A stretch of 53,742 nt of DNA from Nitrospira sp. (GTDB lineage Bacteria; Nitrospirota; Nitrospiria; Nitrospirales; Nitrospiraceae): assembly GCA_018242685.1 (NCBI GenBank), contig JAFEBM010000031.1, positions 1-53,742 of the forward strand, read 5' to 3'. The notes beneath the pieces were generated by a model that did not search any database, was not told where the DNA came from, and saw nothing but the letters and a program-made list of their open reading frames with translations. Shown piece by piece: positions 1 through 7,526 of the stretch. Position numbers and translations under genes: made by a program. Numbering within the stretch: the first letter of the stretch is position 1; every line of letters starts with the position of its first letter.

Positions 1-64
1 CTTGACCCGGGCCTTCGAGATGGGTGACCTTTATTATTATGATGACCCTTATTATGACCGAACG

Positions 65-2350
65 TCATTCAGCCCTCGCCTCTTCATCCAGATCCACGTC
101 GTCGAAGATACTCCGTGTACTTTGGAGTGTTTTCTGCGCTTCCACCTTACCCAATTTTCTTGGAGGCCTCTCAGGTACTTCGGATGTATTTTCATCAATC
201 CATTCGCGCGTCCTTCGCATTTCTCTATCGACGAGTTCAACAGCACTCTCTTCCTGACCAAACTGATTCTTGACAGAATCAAATAACTCTAGCAGCTGCT
301 GCATATGTCCCTCAGGTGAATCATCTGGAGAGTAATTGGTCTCCCATTCAGACCGAACATCGCTAAGCCGTGGCAGAAGCTCCGCCCGCACCCTTCGCAC
401 CAAGTCCTCAAATTCATCTTCCGTGAAAAGACTTCGGATTCCCTTGTCATCCAGAGCATCTCCGTCCTGTCCATCAAGTACGTACTTGCTGACAGTTTCT
501 ACAAATTTCTTCCGCTTTTCTTCCGGCAGAAGCCCAACTTGATAGAGACGTTTTGCTAGACGCACCTCCGGAACGGTGTCGAGAAATAGTCCTGGTTCGG
601 AAACCTGGTCTAGGAGGTCAGGATTGTTCTGAAGATATAGCGATAGGAACTCCTTGGAGCAACGACGAGCGAGAAATCCTTGCAGGTCCCGCTTCGCACC
701 AAACATCGATAGCCAGGGAGCCTTATACGACTTGCTTTGCGACATTTCCCTTAATTTCAGAAGCATCTGCGGAAACAAAGATTTTGGGACCACGACTGTT
801 TTCTCGATGCCAACGTCACCGCAGGTCACTTGATCGACCAGCCGCTCCGGATCGCTGCCCTCGATGAAGATCCCAAGGTGTTCTGGGTTCTGAACTAGAA
901 TAGCCGCATACGCATCGGCGATGGTCGGATGCTTAAACTGCCAAACCAACTCATCACCTGAGTGAGAAAGCAGCACAAGACTGTCCTTTAGGGCTTCAAG
1001 CGCAGTGAGACATCCGCCCAGATCGCTGCCCAGACGCTCAAGGGCCTGTATCTCCGATGTCCCGGGTTCTATAGGGCTCTGCAATCGACCATTGCGCATA
1101 TAAATCAGTGCCAGTGCCGCCTTGCTGTCGGTGTCGAGGCCTTGGAGCACTTCCTGGAGAAGTTGCTCACGCTTTTCGACAAACTGATCAATGTAATATT
1201 TGCCGATGAACAGATCTTTCGTAAAAAGAGGATCGCCCAGACGCCGCGCCGTTTCCGGGATGAAACGCGGATGAACGGCGACATTCTCAAGGTAGGGCTT
1301 GATCTCCGTTCTGAAGGAGCGTGGCTGTTTCCCGAGCTTCAAATGGTTGTAAAGAATCTGATGCTTCTCTGCGATGGACAGATCATGAACATCGATTACG
1401 ACCTGACTCTCCTTCAGCAGAGGGAAAGCACTCACCTTCAAATCTTTGCGCGCTCGGTTGTAAATGTAGTCGCGCGAGGTCATGACGATCTTTGCTCCTT
1501 TGTGGAGCATCGGCCTGATTTGCGGCAACATATGATTCCAGTTATGGACCAGAAAATCTTCGTACTGGGTCACTCCAAAGGCATCGTCCAGCCAGAAGAA
1601 CTGTGATGGTTCCTCTGGATTCCACCGATCAGCAACCTTGCCGGGATCGTTCAGTTTGAGTATCGAGGCACCCCACTGATCGAGTGCCGCCATTGCGAGC
1701 AGGGATGCGATGGTCGTCTTGCCCGCAGCAGGCTCGCCGATGAGCAGCACAAAACCATGCTTATCGATGGCATCCACGGCCTTTCGGTAGGCGTCTGTGA
1801 CGACGACCTTCGCCAGGTCTTCTCGCATCGATTCAAGGATTGTCCGAGCCTGAAGGTAGGTGCGCTCATCCAGGATCTGAGTTAAGTCTCCGAGTCCATA
1901 CACTCGTGGCACAAGCATACGAAGGCGCTTGTTCTCCCGAATCTGCTGACTTATCCAGGTTGAACCGAACACTGCAACATGCCTTACTCCAACACTCTTG
2001 AAAAGGGCATCAACCTTTCCGGCTGCAGTACCTGATAGACCTGCATTCGTCATAAGCACATAGGAATCGCAAAGACCCTGCTCAATAAGTTTTTTGACTT
2101 TTTCGACTTCATCAATCAAGTCGGACATTCTCAAGGCGTAGTTGGTCCTAGCCGTGAACTTACACTGAATTACGAAAGCCCCGCTCAGGTTCTCCTGTCC
2201 AGCGGCATCCCATGTGCCAACGAATGCACCATCCCTTCCCGCATCACGGGAATCCAGAAACGACTCCACTGTCTGCCCCAGGATCTCCCTTGTGATCGCG
2301 AGACAAAGCTGCTGAAAATCATTCCAACCAAGGCTATGCAACGCGTACAT
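65..2350 (-). CDS. Nuclease-domain STAND-like ATPase, putative defence protein
   Basis: The frame is open to 2464 (799 codons), but the ATG at 2350 (residue 39 of the long frame) begins the recognisable domain, MYALHSLGWNDFQQLC, so I take it as the start (761 aa). No clear ribosome site supports either start. Numbering on the long frame, residues 39-190 look like a restriction-endonuclease fold of the Mrr/PD-(D/E)xK kind, with GRDG (Asp78) followed by IQCK (Gln100-x-Lys102). A P-loop NTPase follows, with Walker A GEPAAGKT (243-250) and Walker B FFWLDD (289-294). The remaining ~450 residues are helical and without recognised motifs, as in STAND sensors. Such nuclease-plus-STAND proteins are often anti-phage effectors; that role is inferred. 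It sits alone on the minus strand beside toxin-antitoxin genes and remnants. An ordinary NACHT-like regulator cannot be excluded. Confidence 0.8.
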   Translation of the reverse strand: MYALHSLGWNDFQQLCLAITREILGQTVESFLDSRDAGRDGAFVGTWDAAGQENLSGAFVIQCKFTARTNYALRMSDLIDEVEKVKKLIEQGLCDSYVLMTNAGLSGTAAGKVDALFKSVGVRHVAVFGSTWISQQIRENKRLRMLVPRVYGLGDLTQILDERTYLQARTILESMREDLAKVVVTDAYRKAVDAIDKHGFVLLIGEPAAGKTTIASLLAMAALDQWGASILKLNDPGKVADRWNPEEPSQFFWLDDAFGVTQYEDFLVHNWNHMLPQIRPMLHKGAKIVMTSRDYIYNRARKDLKVSAFPLLKESQVVIDVHDLSIAEKHQILYNHLKLGKQPRSFRTEIKPYLENVAVHPRFIPETARRLGDPLFTKDLFIGKYYIDQFVEKREQLLQEVLQGLDTDSKAALALIYMRNGRLQSPIEPGTSEIQALERLGSDLGGCLTALEALKDSLVLLSHSGDELVWQFKHPTIADAYAAILVQNPEHLGIFIEGSDPERLVDQVTCGDVGIEKTVVVPKSLFPQMLLKLREMSQSKSYKAPWLSMFGAKRDLQGFLARRCSKEFLSLYLQNNPDLLDQVSEPGLFLDTVPEVRLAKRLYQVGLLPEEKRKKFVETVSKYVLDGQDGDALDDKGIRSLFTEDEFEDLVRRVRAELLPRLSDVRSEWETNYSPDDSPEGHMQQLLELFDSVKNQFGQEESAVELVDREMRRTREWIDENTSEVPERPPRKLGKVEAQKTLQSTRSIFDDVDLDEEARAE

Positions 2351-2691
2351 GTCGTCTACCAGTAAATACAAGGATGAGGACAATTTGAATTCTTGCAGAC
2401 CACGACGACACGAAATGCTCCATAGATTATGCTGCGTAAGCTTACTGCAATGCCATTTAGGCATCCAGAACTATGACTATGGGATCAGGCTTTTACATAT
2501 TGACGATCATAGTCTCTGCCGCTCTCAATTGCCGAGACGGGGGTCTTGAATGACTTTCGACTCGTATTTGCGATCTTTTTTGCTCGCCCTGTATGACCAC
2601 GGTCCTTTCGCCCGCCATGTCTCACGCCTCGGTAGGCTTGCTTTTTCGCACAGCTGACATAGCCTCAATACTAGCGATAAGGGAGGAACAC
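2351..2691. other. Intergenic stretch, no gene recognised
   Basis: This stretch separates the divergent STAND-type gene and the antitoxin pseudogene. I see no convincing reading frame. A weak promoter for the antitoxin could be TTGCTT at 2638-2643 with TAGCCT at 2660-2665 (16-nt spacer). The antitoxin's ribosome site AAGGGAGG lies near 2680-2687. Confidence 0.4.
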
Positions 2692-2883
2692 ATGGCCAAG
2701 GTCAAAGCCGAAGCGTTGAAACTGATCAAAAACCTACCGGATGATGTGAGCACCGGCACAATGATGGAAGAGTTGATCTTCAAATAACACGTGGAGCGAG
2801 GTTTTCAGGATGTTGCCGAGGGCCAGGTCCTCACCCACAACGAGGTGAAAGAAAGAATTGGGCGATGGCGCAAGGTGTGCTGA
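2692..2883 (+). pseudogene. RelB/ParD-like antitoxin with in-frame stop
   Basis: An ATG at 2692, seven or so bases after the strong ribosome site GGGAGG, opens a frame starting MAKVKAEALKLIKNLPDDV, typical of small antitoxins whose first half reads MKxxALxLIxxLPDD. The frame is stopped by TAA at 2785-2787 after 31 residues. It then continues in the same frame as HVERGFQDVAEGQVLTHNEV and a short tail to TGA at 2881-2883. The second half is the usual C-terminal part of the family (EEGRVxxHEEVKxRxxRW). A single CAA-to-TAA change would explain it, since Gln fits between Lys and His. The product is therefore either dead or a 31-residue N-terminal peptide. No cognate toxin follows; the next complete genes are the opposite-strand MNT-HepT pair. 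Confidence 0.75.
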
Positions 2884-2989
2884 AGTCTTGGCAGTTTAGG
2901 TCACTACTTGATGGAGAATGATAGTGATCCGCTTCGCCGGGGGTGCGGAGAAAGGAAAAGCGGGGCAGCCTCCTTAATGCCGGCATTGG

Positions 2990-3358
2990 TCATCCAATTC
3001 GGCGGGCTTTCTTCGCCTCTTGTTCCAACACCTTGGTAATTCGTGATTGCAACGGAGGAATATCTGTCTGAACTGTCTTCCAGAGCACTTGATAATTCAC
3101 ACCAAAGTATTCATGGATAAGCTTATCGCGCATACCAGCCATTTGCTTCCATGGCACCTTGGTATGCCGTTTCTGAACCGGCATGGGAATCTTCTTATCC
3201 GCTTCACCGATCATCTCGAAGGCCCGCACCACCGCATAGAGCGTCTTCTGATCGCTCGCGAACTGCTCCCAAGTCATTCCCTCGGTAAACGCGAGGATGT
3301 TGCTCACTGCTTCCTGAATGTCTGACAGGTAGTCAAGGTACTCTCGCTTCGCGGTCAC
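2990..3358 (-). CDS. hepT: HepT-like HEPN toxin (DUF86)
   Basis: This 122-aa protein is the HEPN partner of an MNT-HepT toxin-antitoxin pair. Known HepT proteins are ribonucleases that act on RNA and are neutralised by adenylylation by their MNT partner. The family signature Rx4HxY is present as RDKLIHEY (Arg77, His82, Tyr84), and the usual helical N-terminal part with RAFEMIGEA precedes it. The start is GTG (3356-3358), which overlaps the TGA of the upstream nucleotidyltransferase by four bases (GTGA), so the two are translationally coupled. All catalytic residues are intact, unlike the flanking antitoxin remnants. It lies between two decayed parDE-type loci. Confidence 0.9.
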   Translation of the reverse strand: MTAKREYLDYLSDIQEAVSNILAFTEGMTWEQFASDQKTLYAVVRAFEMIGEADKKIPMPVQKRHTKVPWKQMAGMRDKLIHEYFGVNYQVLWKTVQTDIPPLQSRITKVLEQEAKKARRIG

Positions 3359-3696
3359 AGGCCCACAACCTCTTTGAGTATCCGTCGGCCGATCAAGGGC
3401 TTGAGGGCGTCTCTCATCACTAGATCGACTTTGACACCTAGCAATCTCGACAACCGTTGCTCTAGCTCTACGAACTCAAACAGGCTCAGGGTCTGGGTGA
3501 ATTCGACAAGCAGATCCAGGTCGCTTCCCTGCCGAGATGTGCCGCGAACATACGAACCGAACACACCAAGCGTCCGTAAATGATATTTGGTCTGGAGGAT
3601 CGGCAACTGCCGACGCAGCACAGCCATGTGCCGCAGCAGTCGTCGCCTCGAACCGGTGGTCGAATGTGAGGTGCCCTGCGAGGAGATCGCTCGCAT
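3355..3696 (-). CDS. mntA: MNT-domain nucleotidyltransferase antitoxin
   Basis: This is the minimal nucleotidyltransferase of the MNT-HepT system, which in studied members transfers AMP groups to the HepT tyrosine and silences it. The motif GSx10DxD is present, GSYVRG followed by SDLD, giving Gly47-Ser48 and Asp59/Asp61 with the chosen start. A longer frame begins with TTG at 3747, but that codon lies inside the -35 element of a good promoter. The ATG at 3694-3696 has AGGAG seven bases upstream, so I start there (113 aa). The next Met (VLRRQL segment) would give about 90 aa, closer to the shortest family members. It is followed by hepT with a four-base overlap. A palindrome over the promoter suggests autoregulation. 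Confidence 0.88.
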   Translation of the reverse strand: MRAISSQGTSHSTTGSRRRLLRHMAVLRRQLPILQTKYHLRTLGVFGSYVRGTSRQGSDLDLLVEFTQTLSLFEFVELEQRLSRLLGVKVDLVMRDALKPLIGRRILKEVVGL

Positions 3697-3718
3697 TTCG
3701 CACTCCTGATGGGTGGAC

Positions 3719-3747
3719 AGCCTACGGTTGACATTCCCCTCTGTCAA
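3719..3747 (-). promoter_or_regulatory. Promoter with overlapping palindrome for MNT-HepT
   Basis: Read on the minus strand, a perfect -35 TTGACA (3742-3747) is followed by exactly 17 bases and TAGGCT (3719-3724). An inverted repeat TTGACA-N8-TGTCAA (3728-3747) covers the -35 element, a common layout for operators of self-repressed toxin-antitoxin genes. Confidence 0.6.
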
Positions 3748-3791
3748 TCACAAACCACATCTATTCGTTGACGTAGCCTGAACGCAAGACC

Positions 3792-3866
3792 GCCGAGGGT
3801 CGGGTTTTCACCCACAACGGGCTGAAAGAAAGAATCGCGCGATGGCGCGAGTCCGCTGGTCGCTGA
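3792..3866 (+). pseudogene. Remnant of a second RelB/ParD-like antitoxin
   Basis: The frame reads AEGRVFTHNGLKERIARW followed by RESAGR and TGA at 3864-3866. It is the C-terminal half of the same antitoxin family as the pseudogene at 2692. Over the first 60 bases the two copies differ at nine positions by my count. Upstream the frame runs into a TAG at 3774-3776 and no N-terminal half is visible, so this is a truncated gene. The end of the frame overlaps the start of a ParE-like frame. Confidence 0.65.
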
Positions 3867-3982
3867 CCACAGGGAACGATCTTCATGACATCGAAGACTT
3901 TATTGCCCGCGATTCTGTACTCCGCGCAGTTGTCTTCGCTTCTCCACCCTCCGCCGGTTTGACTCACCGAAAATCCTTGTGA
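3842..3982 (+). pseudogene. Truncated ParE/RelE-like toxin
   Basis: An ATG at 3842 inside the end of the antitoxin remnant opens a 46-codon frame, MARVRWSLTTGNDLHDIEDF then IARDSVLRAVVF. This matches the N-terminal pattern of ParE toxins (W..A..DL..I..YIARDS). After about residue 32 the similarity ends and a stop follows at 3980-3982. ParE proteins are normally about 95-100 aa, so the gene lacks more than half its length, including the C-terminal strand region needed for gyrase poisoning. The overlap of antitoxin end and toxin start is the normal arrangement for parDE operons. Confidence 0.65.
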
Positions 3983-3988
3983 TAGCGT
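3959..3988 (+). promoter_or_regulatory. Possible promoter for the Mrp-type gene
   Basis: TTGACT (3959-3964), 18 bases, then TAGCGT (3983-3988), followed 40 bases later by the ATG of the Mrp ATPase gene. The -10 matches the TAGnnT pattern seen at other promoters here. It overlaps the end of the decayed toxin frame. Confidence 0.4.
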
Positions 3989-4028
3989 AACCTAATTGCA
4001 GTTTTAGACATCCCTAAACGGTCGGGAT

Positions 4029-4949
4029 ATGGCGCCTGAGAAGGATCTGAAAACCATCCTTGGGAAATTGAACTATTCGGACGATGCCAAGGTCATTCAA
4101 CAGATGACCGAGCGGACCGAGCAGGTCCGTGCACGGATGGTCGGTATCAAGCACAAGCTCGTGGTCATGAGCGGAAAGGGCGGTGTCGGGAAAAGCATGA
4201 CGACCGTGAATCTCGCGCTGGCCTTCGCCCGGCAAGGCGCCGCAGTGGGGGTGCTCGACGTGGACCTGAACGGTCCCTGTGTGCCGCGCATGCTGGGGCT
4301 TCATGGCCGATCATTGACCATGACGGCAGAAGGAGCCATTCCTCCTGTGGGGCCTCTCGGAGTAAAGGTCGCGTCGATGGATTTCTTCTTGGACGATGCC
4401 TCCCCCGTCCGATGGAAAGGGCCGATGGATGTCAGCCCTGTCTGGCTCGGACTTATGGAAATGAACGTGATCCGAGAGTTTCTGGCCGATGTTGGGTGGG
4501 GTAAACTGGACTTCTTGCTCGCTGATTTGCCTCCGGGTGCAGCAGCGGACAAGCCTCCGGTGATCGCGGGATTCATTCCCGACTTGGCCGGCGCAATTGT
4601 GGTGACGACACCCTCAGAGGTCGCCTCCGATGTTGTCCAGAAGTCTGTGACCTATGCGCGCGATATGGGCGTCAAGGTGCTGGGGATCGTCGAAAACATG
4701 AGCGAGTATCGCTGCCCGTCCTGCGGCGAGCTGAACGAGCTGTTCGAAGGCAATACCGAGGCCATGTGCGAGGTGCTCGATCTTCCGCTTCTCGGGCGGA
4801 TTCCGTTTGATCGCAAACTGGCCCGGACTTTCGACAAGGGCAAACCGCTGCTCGACGAGAGCTATCCGACTATCCAGCGGTACCAGGAAATCGCTGGTCG
4901 CATCAGGACGTTGCTGGACTACAAGAAGGTGTTGGCAGAGAAATTGTGA
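4029..4949 (+). CDS. mrp: Mrp/NBP35-family P-loop ATPase, Fe-S carrier
   Basis: This 306-aa protein belongs to the Mrp/ApbC/NBP35 group of the deviant Walker A (MinD-like) ATPases, which carry and transfer Fe-S clusters in the cytoplasm. The signature SGKGGVGKS is at residues 48-56, followed by VLDVDLNGP (76-83) and DLPPG (167-170). A C-terminal pair Cys229-x2-Cys232 (YRCPSCGE) is the conserved cluster-binding motif of the family. It lacks the N-terminal DUF59 domain of many bacterial Mrp proteins; the first 40 residues are a helical extension instead. The next gene, 22 bases downstream, is a zinc-ribbon/PCP_red protein, so the pair may be one operon and the neighbour a possible Fe-S client. 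That link is inferred from position. Confidence 0.9.
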   Translation: MAPEKDLKTILGKLNYSDDAKVIQQMTERTEQVRARMVGIKHKLVVMSGKGGVGKSMTTVNLALAFARQGAAVGVLDVDLNGPCVPRMLGLHGRSLTMTAEGAIPPVGPLGVKVASMDFFLDDASPVRWKGPMDVSPVWLGLMEMNVIREFLADVGWGKLDFLLADLPPGAAADKPPVIAGFIPDLAGAIVVTTPSEVASDVVQKSVTYARDMGVKVLGIVENMSEYRCPSCGELNELFEGNTEAMCEVLDLPLLGRIPFDRKLARTFDKGKPLLDESYPTIQRYQEIAGRIRTLLDYKKVLAEKL

Positions 4950-4971
4950 CGGCTGTAAGAGAGGAGTCACC

Positions 4972-5718
4972 ATGAAATTTGTTTGCCTCAATTGCGAAAC
5001 CTACATGAACTTCGAAAAGGTGGAGAAACCCGGCGAAGCATCGCTTGGAGTGTTTTTCGGCTGTCCATCCTGTGGGGCGAAGTTCTCTATGATTACCAAC
5101 GCAGGAGAAACGCAGATGGTCAGTTCGTTGGGCGTGAAATTGGGTGGACGGACTACTGCACCTGAACCGTTCGAGATGACCCGTGGGACGTTAAAGGATG
5201 AAGCCTTGGCCGGTGCAGGTCAGATGGGGGCCTCTCTCAACGAGAAGATTCAGGGCGGGCAACCTGTCGCCGCTGCGTCGCCCGCAAAGGCTCCTGAAAA
5301 AACGAGCGGCTGTCCGTTCTCAGCCATGGTAGCTGAGATGGGGCTGACGGCCAACGGCAAGCCGGGAAACGGTACAAGCCCTGGTTCCTCCGAGTTTGTC
5401 TGGACTGCCGATGCCAAGGAGAAGCTTGACCGGCTTCCCGCCTTTGTGAAGCCGATGGTCCAAGGGAGCGTTGAAACGTACGCGCGCAAGCAGGGTTTTA
5501 AGACCATCACGCTGCAAGTGATGGACGATTCGAAGAATGATTTGCCCAATGGGATGACGTGGTCGCGGGAGGCCGAACAACGGCTCGACAATATACCGGA
5601 TTTCATCCGTCCCATGGCTCGAAAGGAAATCGAACGTCTGGCCAAGGAGCGTGGAGTGTCGACCATCACGGCTGAGGTGATGGACGAGGCGAAAGACAAA
5701 TTCATGAAATTCATGTAG
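4972..5718 (+). CDS. Zinc-ribbon protein with two PCP_red domains
   Basis: The frame is open from 4807 but the ATG at 4972 has the ribosome site GAGAGGAG just upstream and yields a protein starting MKFVCLNCE (248 aa). Residues 1-40 form a zinc-ribbon or rubredoxin-like knuckle, with Cys5-x2-Cys8 and Cys31-x2-Cys34. Residues 45-140 are low complexity with a lone Cys114. Two copies of the PCP_red fold follow, 143-188 (WTADAKEKLDRLPAFVK) and 195-242 (WSREAEQRLDNIPDFIR). That fold is the C-terminal domain of the BchB/ChlB subunit of light-independent protochlorophyllide reductase. No chlorophyll genes are nearby, so the name says nothing on function here. It follows the Mrp ATPase gene and resembles the protein at 20492. 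Function unknown; possibly an Fe-S or redox protein. Confidence 0.85.
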   Translation: MKFVCLNCETYMNFEKVEKPGEASLGVFFGCPSCGAKFSMITNAGETQMVSSLGVKLGGRTTAPEPFEMTRGTLKDEALAGAGQMGASLNEKIQGGQPVAAASPAKAPEKTSGCPFSAMVAEMGLTANGKPGNGTSPGSSEFVWTADAKEKLDRLPAFVKPMVQGSVETYARKQGFKTITLQVMDDSKNDLPNGMTWSREAEQRLDNIPDFIRPMARKEIERLAKERGVSTITAEVMDEAKDKFMKFM

Positions 5719-5745
5719 TTGAGAACTCCATGAGTCGGGTGTTGT

Positions 5746-5777
5746 GAGGGCCCATCCGGCCTCCCGGATAGGCCCTC
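5746..5777 (+). terminator. Strong stem-loop, probable terminator
   Basis: The arms 5746-5759 (GAGGGCCCATCCGG) and 5764-5777 (CCGGATAGGCCCTC) pair over 14 positions with one mismatch around a CCTC loop. There is no long T run, only TGTTTGT shortly after, so it may end transcription weakly or stabilise the mRNA 3' end of the PCP_red gene. Confidence 0.55.
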
Positions 5778-5812
5778 TGAGTGTTTGTGCTCATTCGTTC
5801 GACTGTTTTCGC

Positions 5813-6574
5813 ATGAAGCGGTGGGCTTCTCTACTGTTCGTACTGCTGCTGATGGTCGCGCAGTCTCCCTGGGGGGCTGATGCGCGCGCTCAACCATCCT
5901 TAGAACATCACCAAATTCCCGTCGCTTTTGATACAACGAACAGTCCGCACGGCGAACATGCCATTGGAAATGGAGGATGGGAAGGGTCTACTGAAGGTGT
6001 CGCCTATTCTGAGTTCAATCATCGGTTTGCCGGTCTATTCGTACTGCTGTTTGGCCTGGCTGAGTTCGGGCATGCGTTGCGGTACCAACTGCCTTTCTGG
6101 ACGCGTCTTGTTCTCCCGAGTGCGCTCGCGGTCATCGCAGCCTATCTGCTGATTTGGAGCGACCATGAGGCCTGGCCGATCGGTTCACTTAGTTTTGCCC
6201 AGACCTTTTTTGGACAAGACCAAGAAATCATCCAGCATAAATTCTATGGCATCTTTGGCGCCACCGCCGCGGTGAGTGAGACGCTTCGCCGAATCGGTTG
6301 GGCTCAGCACCCGGCGTGGTCGGCTCCATTGGTGTTTCTCGGCCTGGTCGGTGCATTGCTGCTGTTTGTTCATGCGCATGGGAATCACCCTGCGAATCAC
6401 ACGATCGAGTTGCACCATATACTTCTCGGAAGCCTTGGGATTGGAGCTGCCATATCAAACGCGATGATCTCGTGGACATCCGGCGCCTCGAATCATACGG
6501 GGAAGAAATGGGAAATCGCTTGGGCGGGATTCGTGATCATCATGGGGCTTCAGCTCTTGATGTATTTTGAATAG
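5813..6574 (+). CDS. Histidine-rich polytopic membrane protein, copy 1
   Basis: I choose the ATG at 5813 because it gives a clean signal sequence (MKRWASLLFVLLLMVAQSPW); the frame upstream runs through the terminator stem. The 253-aa product has a signal peptide and about five more hydrophobic segments (roughly 72-90, 98-116, 145-158, 170-190, 203-220, 233-252). Conserved histidines sit in IWSDHEAWPIGS (114-125), QHK (141-143), HAHGNHP (187-193) and LHH (200-202). The next gene is a clear paralog with the same histidine pattern. Histidine clusters at membrane edges suggest metal or haem binding, as in CopD-like or cytochrome-like proteins, but I do not recognise the family with certainty. Probably an inner-membrane protein. 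Confidence 0.75.
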   Translation: MKRWASLLFVLLLMVAQSPWGADARAQPSLEHHQIPVAFDTTNSPHGEHAIGNGGWEGSTEGVAYSEFNHRFAGLFVLLFGLAEFGHALRYQLPFWTRLVLPSALAVIAAYLLIWSDHEAWPIGSLSFAQTFFGQDQEIIQHKFYGIFGATAAVSETLRRIGWAQHPAWSAPLVFLGLVGALLLFVHAHGNHPANHTIELHHILLGSLGIGAAISNAMISWTSGASNHTGKKWEIAWAGFVIIMGLQLLMYFE

Positions 6575-6633
6575 ATTCTATGGCATAGTCTCGATCATCT
6601 CGCCTGTGCTCTCTCGATCGGCGGTTCTCCTAT

Positions 6634-7392
6634 ATGAAGTTGTGGCTTTCTCTGTTGTCCATCCTCCTCTTGCTCGTCATGCTCCCATTTACTGGGATGC
6701 CGGCTGAACAAACAGAAATTCAGTCAGGCCCTCAGAACTTCTCGCGCGGAACAAGTGGGACGAGTGATCCATATATGGGACATGCTACAGGAGGCTGGGA
6801 AGGATCAGCCGAGGGGAAGGCCTATTCGGAGTTCCAACATCACATAGTTGGTCTCGGCGATACACTATTTGGGCTTGCTGAGTTAGGCCAAGCATTACAG
6901 TATCCCCGACTATTGTGGACTCGTCTTGCTCTGCCGACAATCCTCGGTGCGGTCGGAGTCTACAATTTGGGCTGGAGTGACCATGATGCTTGGCCGATCG
7001 GCTCACTCGGCTTTGTCGAAACATTTTTCGGCCAGGATCGGGAAATTATTGAGCACAAGCTCTGTGCAGTTCTTGCCCTGGCCATAGCCGTTTGCGAGGC
7101 GCTGCGACGAACCGGCCGTGTTCGACACCCAGCCTGGGCGGCTCCATTGGTTCTCTTAACCCTGGTTGGAAGCCTCCTGCTGTTCGTCCATTCACACGTG
7201 AATCATCCTGCTGCGGCAAGGATCGACCTTCACCATGCGTTGTTGGGAAGCGTAGGTGTCTGTGCGGGCTTGTCAAAAGGCTTGGCATCCTGGCTACCCG
7301 GCGCGTCGCCTCACGTGAAGAAACGGTGGGAGGTCGCCTGGGGGGGATGCGTGATTCTCTTTGGGCTTCTGCTTCTCGTCTATTCCGAATAG
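6634..7392 (+). CDS. Histidine-rich polytopic membrane protein, copy 2
   Basis: This 252-aa protein is a tandem paralog of the gene at 5813. Shared blocks include GGWEGSxEGxAYSEF, LGWSDHDAWPIGSLGF, FFGQDREIIEHK, RHPAWAAPLV and LLLFVHSHVNHP followed by DLHH. The histidines of all four clusters are kept, while the linker before the first block differs. It starts with ATG at 6634 and a signal peptide (MKLWLSLLSILLLLVMLPF). Sixty bases separate the two genes, with no strong terminator between them, so they are probably co-transcribed. The order suggests a duplication; the conserved histidines point to a shared ligand-binding role, perhaps copper or haem. Function unknown. Confidence 0.75.
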   Translation: MKLWLSLLSILLLLVMLPFTGMPAEQTEIQSGPQNFSRGTSGTSDPYMGHATGGWEGSAEGKAYSEFQHHIVGLGDTLFGLAELGQALQYPRLLWTRLALPTILGAVGVYNLGWSDHDAWPIGSLGFVETFFGQDREIIEHKLCAVLALAIAVCEALRRTGRVRHPAWAAPLVLLTLVGSLLLFVHSHVNHPAAARIDLHHALLGSVGVCAGLSKGLASWLPGASPHVKKRWEVAWGGCVILFGLLLLVYSE

Positions 7393-7417
7393 AGTGTGTG
7401 GTGGGCCAGGATGGAGT

Positions 7418-7447
7418 TTGACACGCTTCTAAAGCCTATGCTAGGTC
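7418..7447 (+). promoter_or_regulatory. Possible promoter upstream of yebC
   Basis: A perfect TTGACA at 7418-7423 is followed after 18 bases by TAGGTC (7442-7447). The -35 is strong and the -10 weak. It would start transcription about 75 bases before yebC. Confidence 0.35.
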
Positions 7448-7526
7448 TAGCGAATTACGATCAGTACAGTTGTCGGACACATCTCTAACCTGCCTTGGAG
7501 ATCAGGCCGGATAGAGGAGGACACAT

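Noticed and set aside
5250..5936. Minus-strand frame of 228 codons
   Set aside because: It is antisense to the PCP_red protein and the first histidine-rich gene and shows no recognisable motif.
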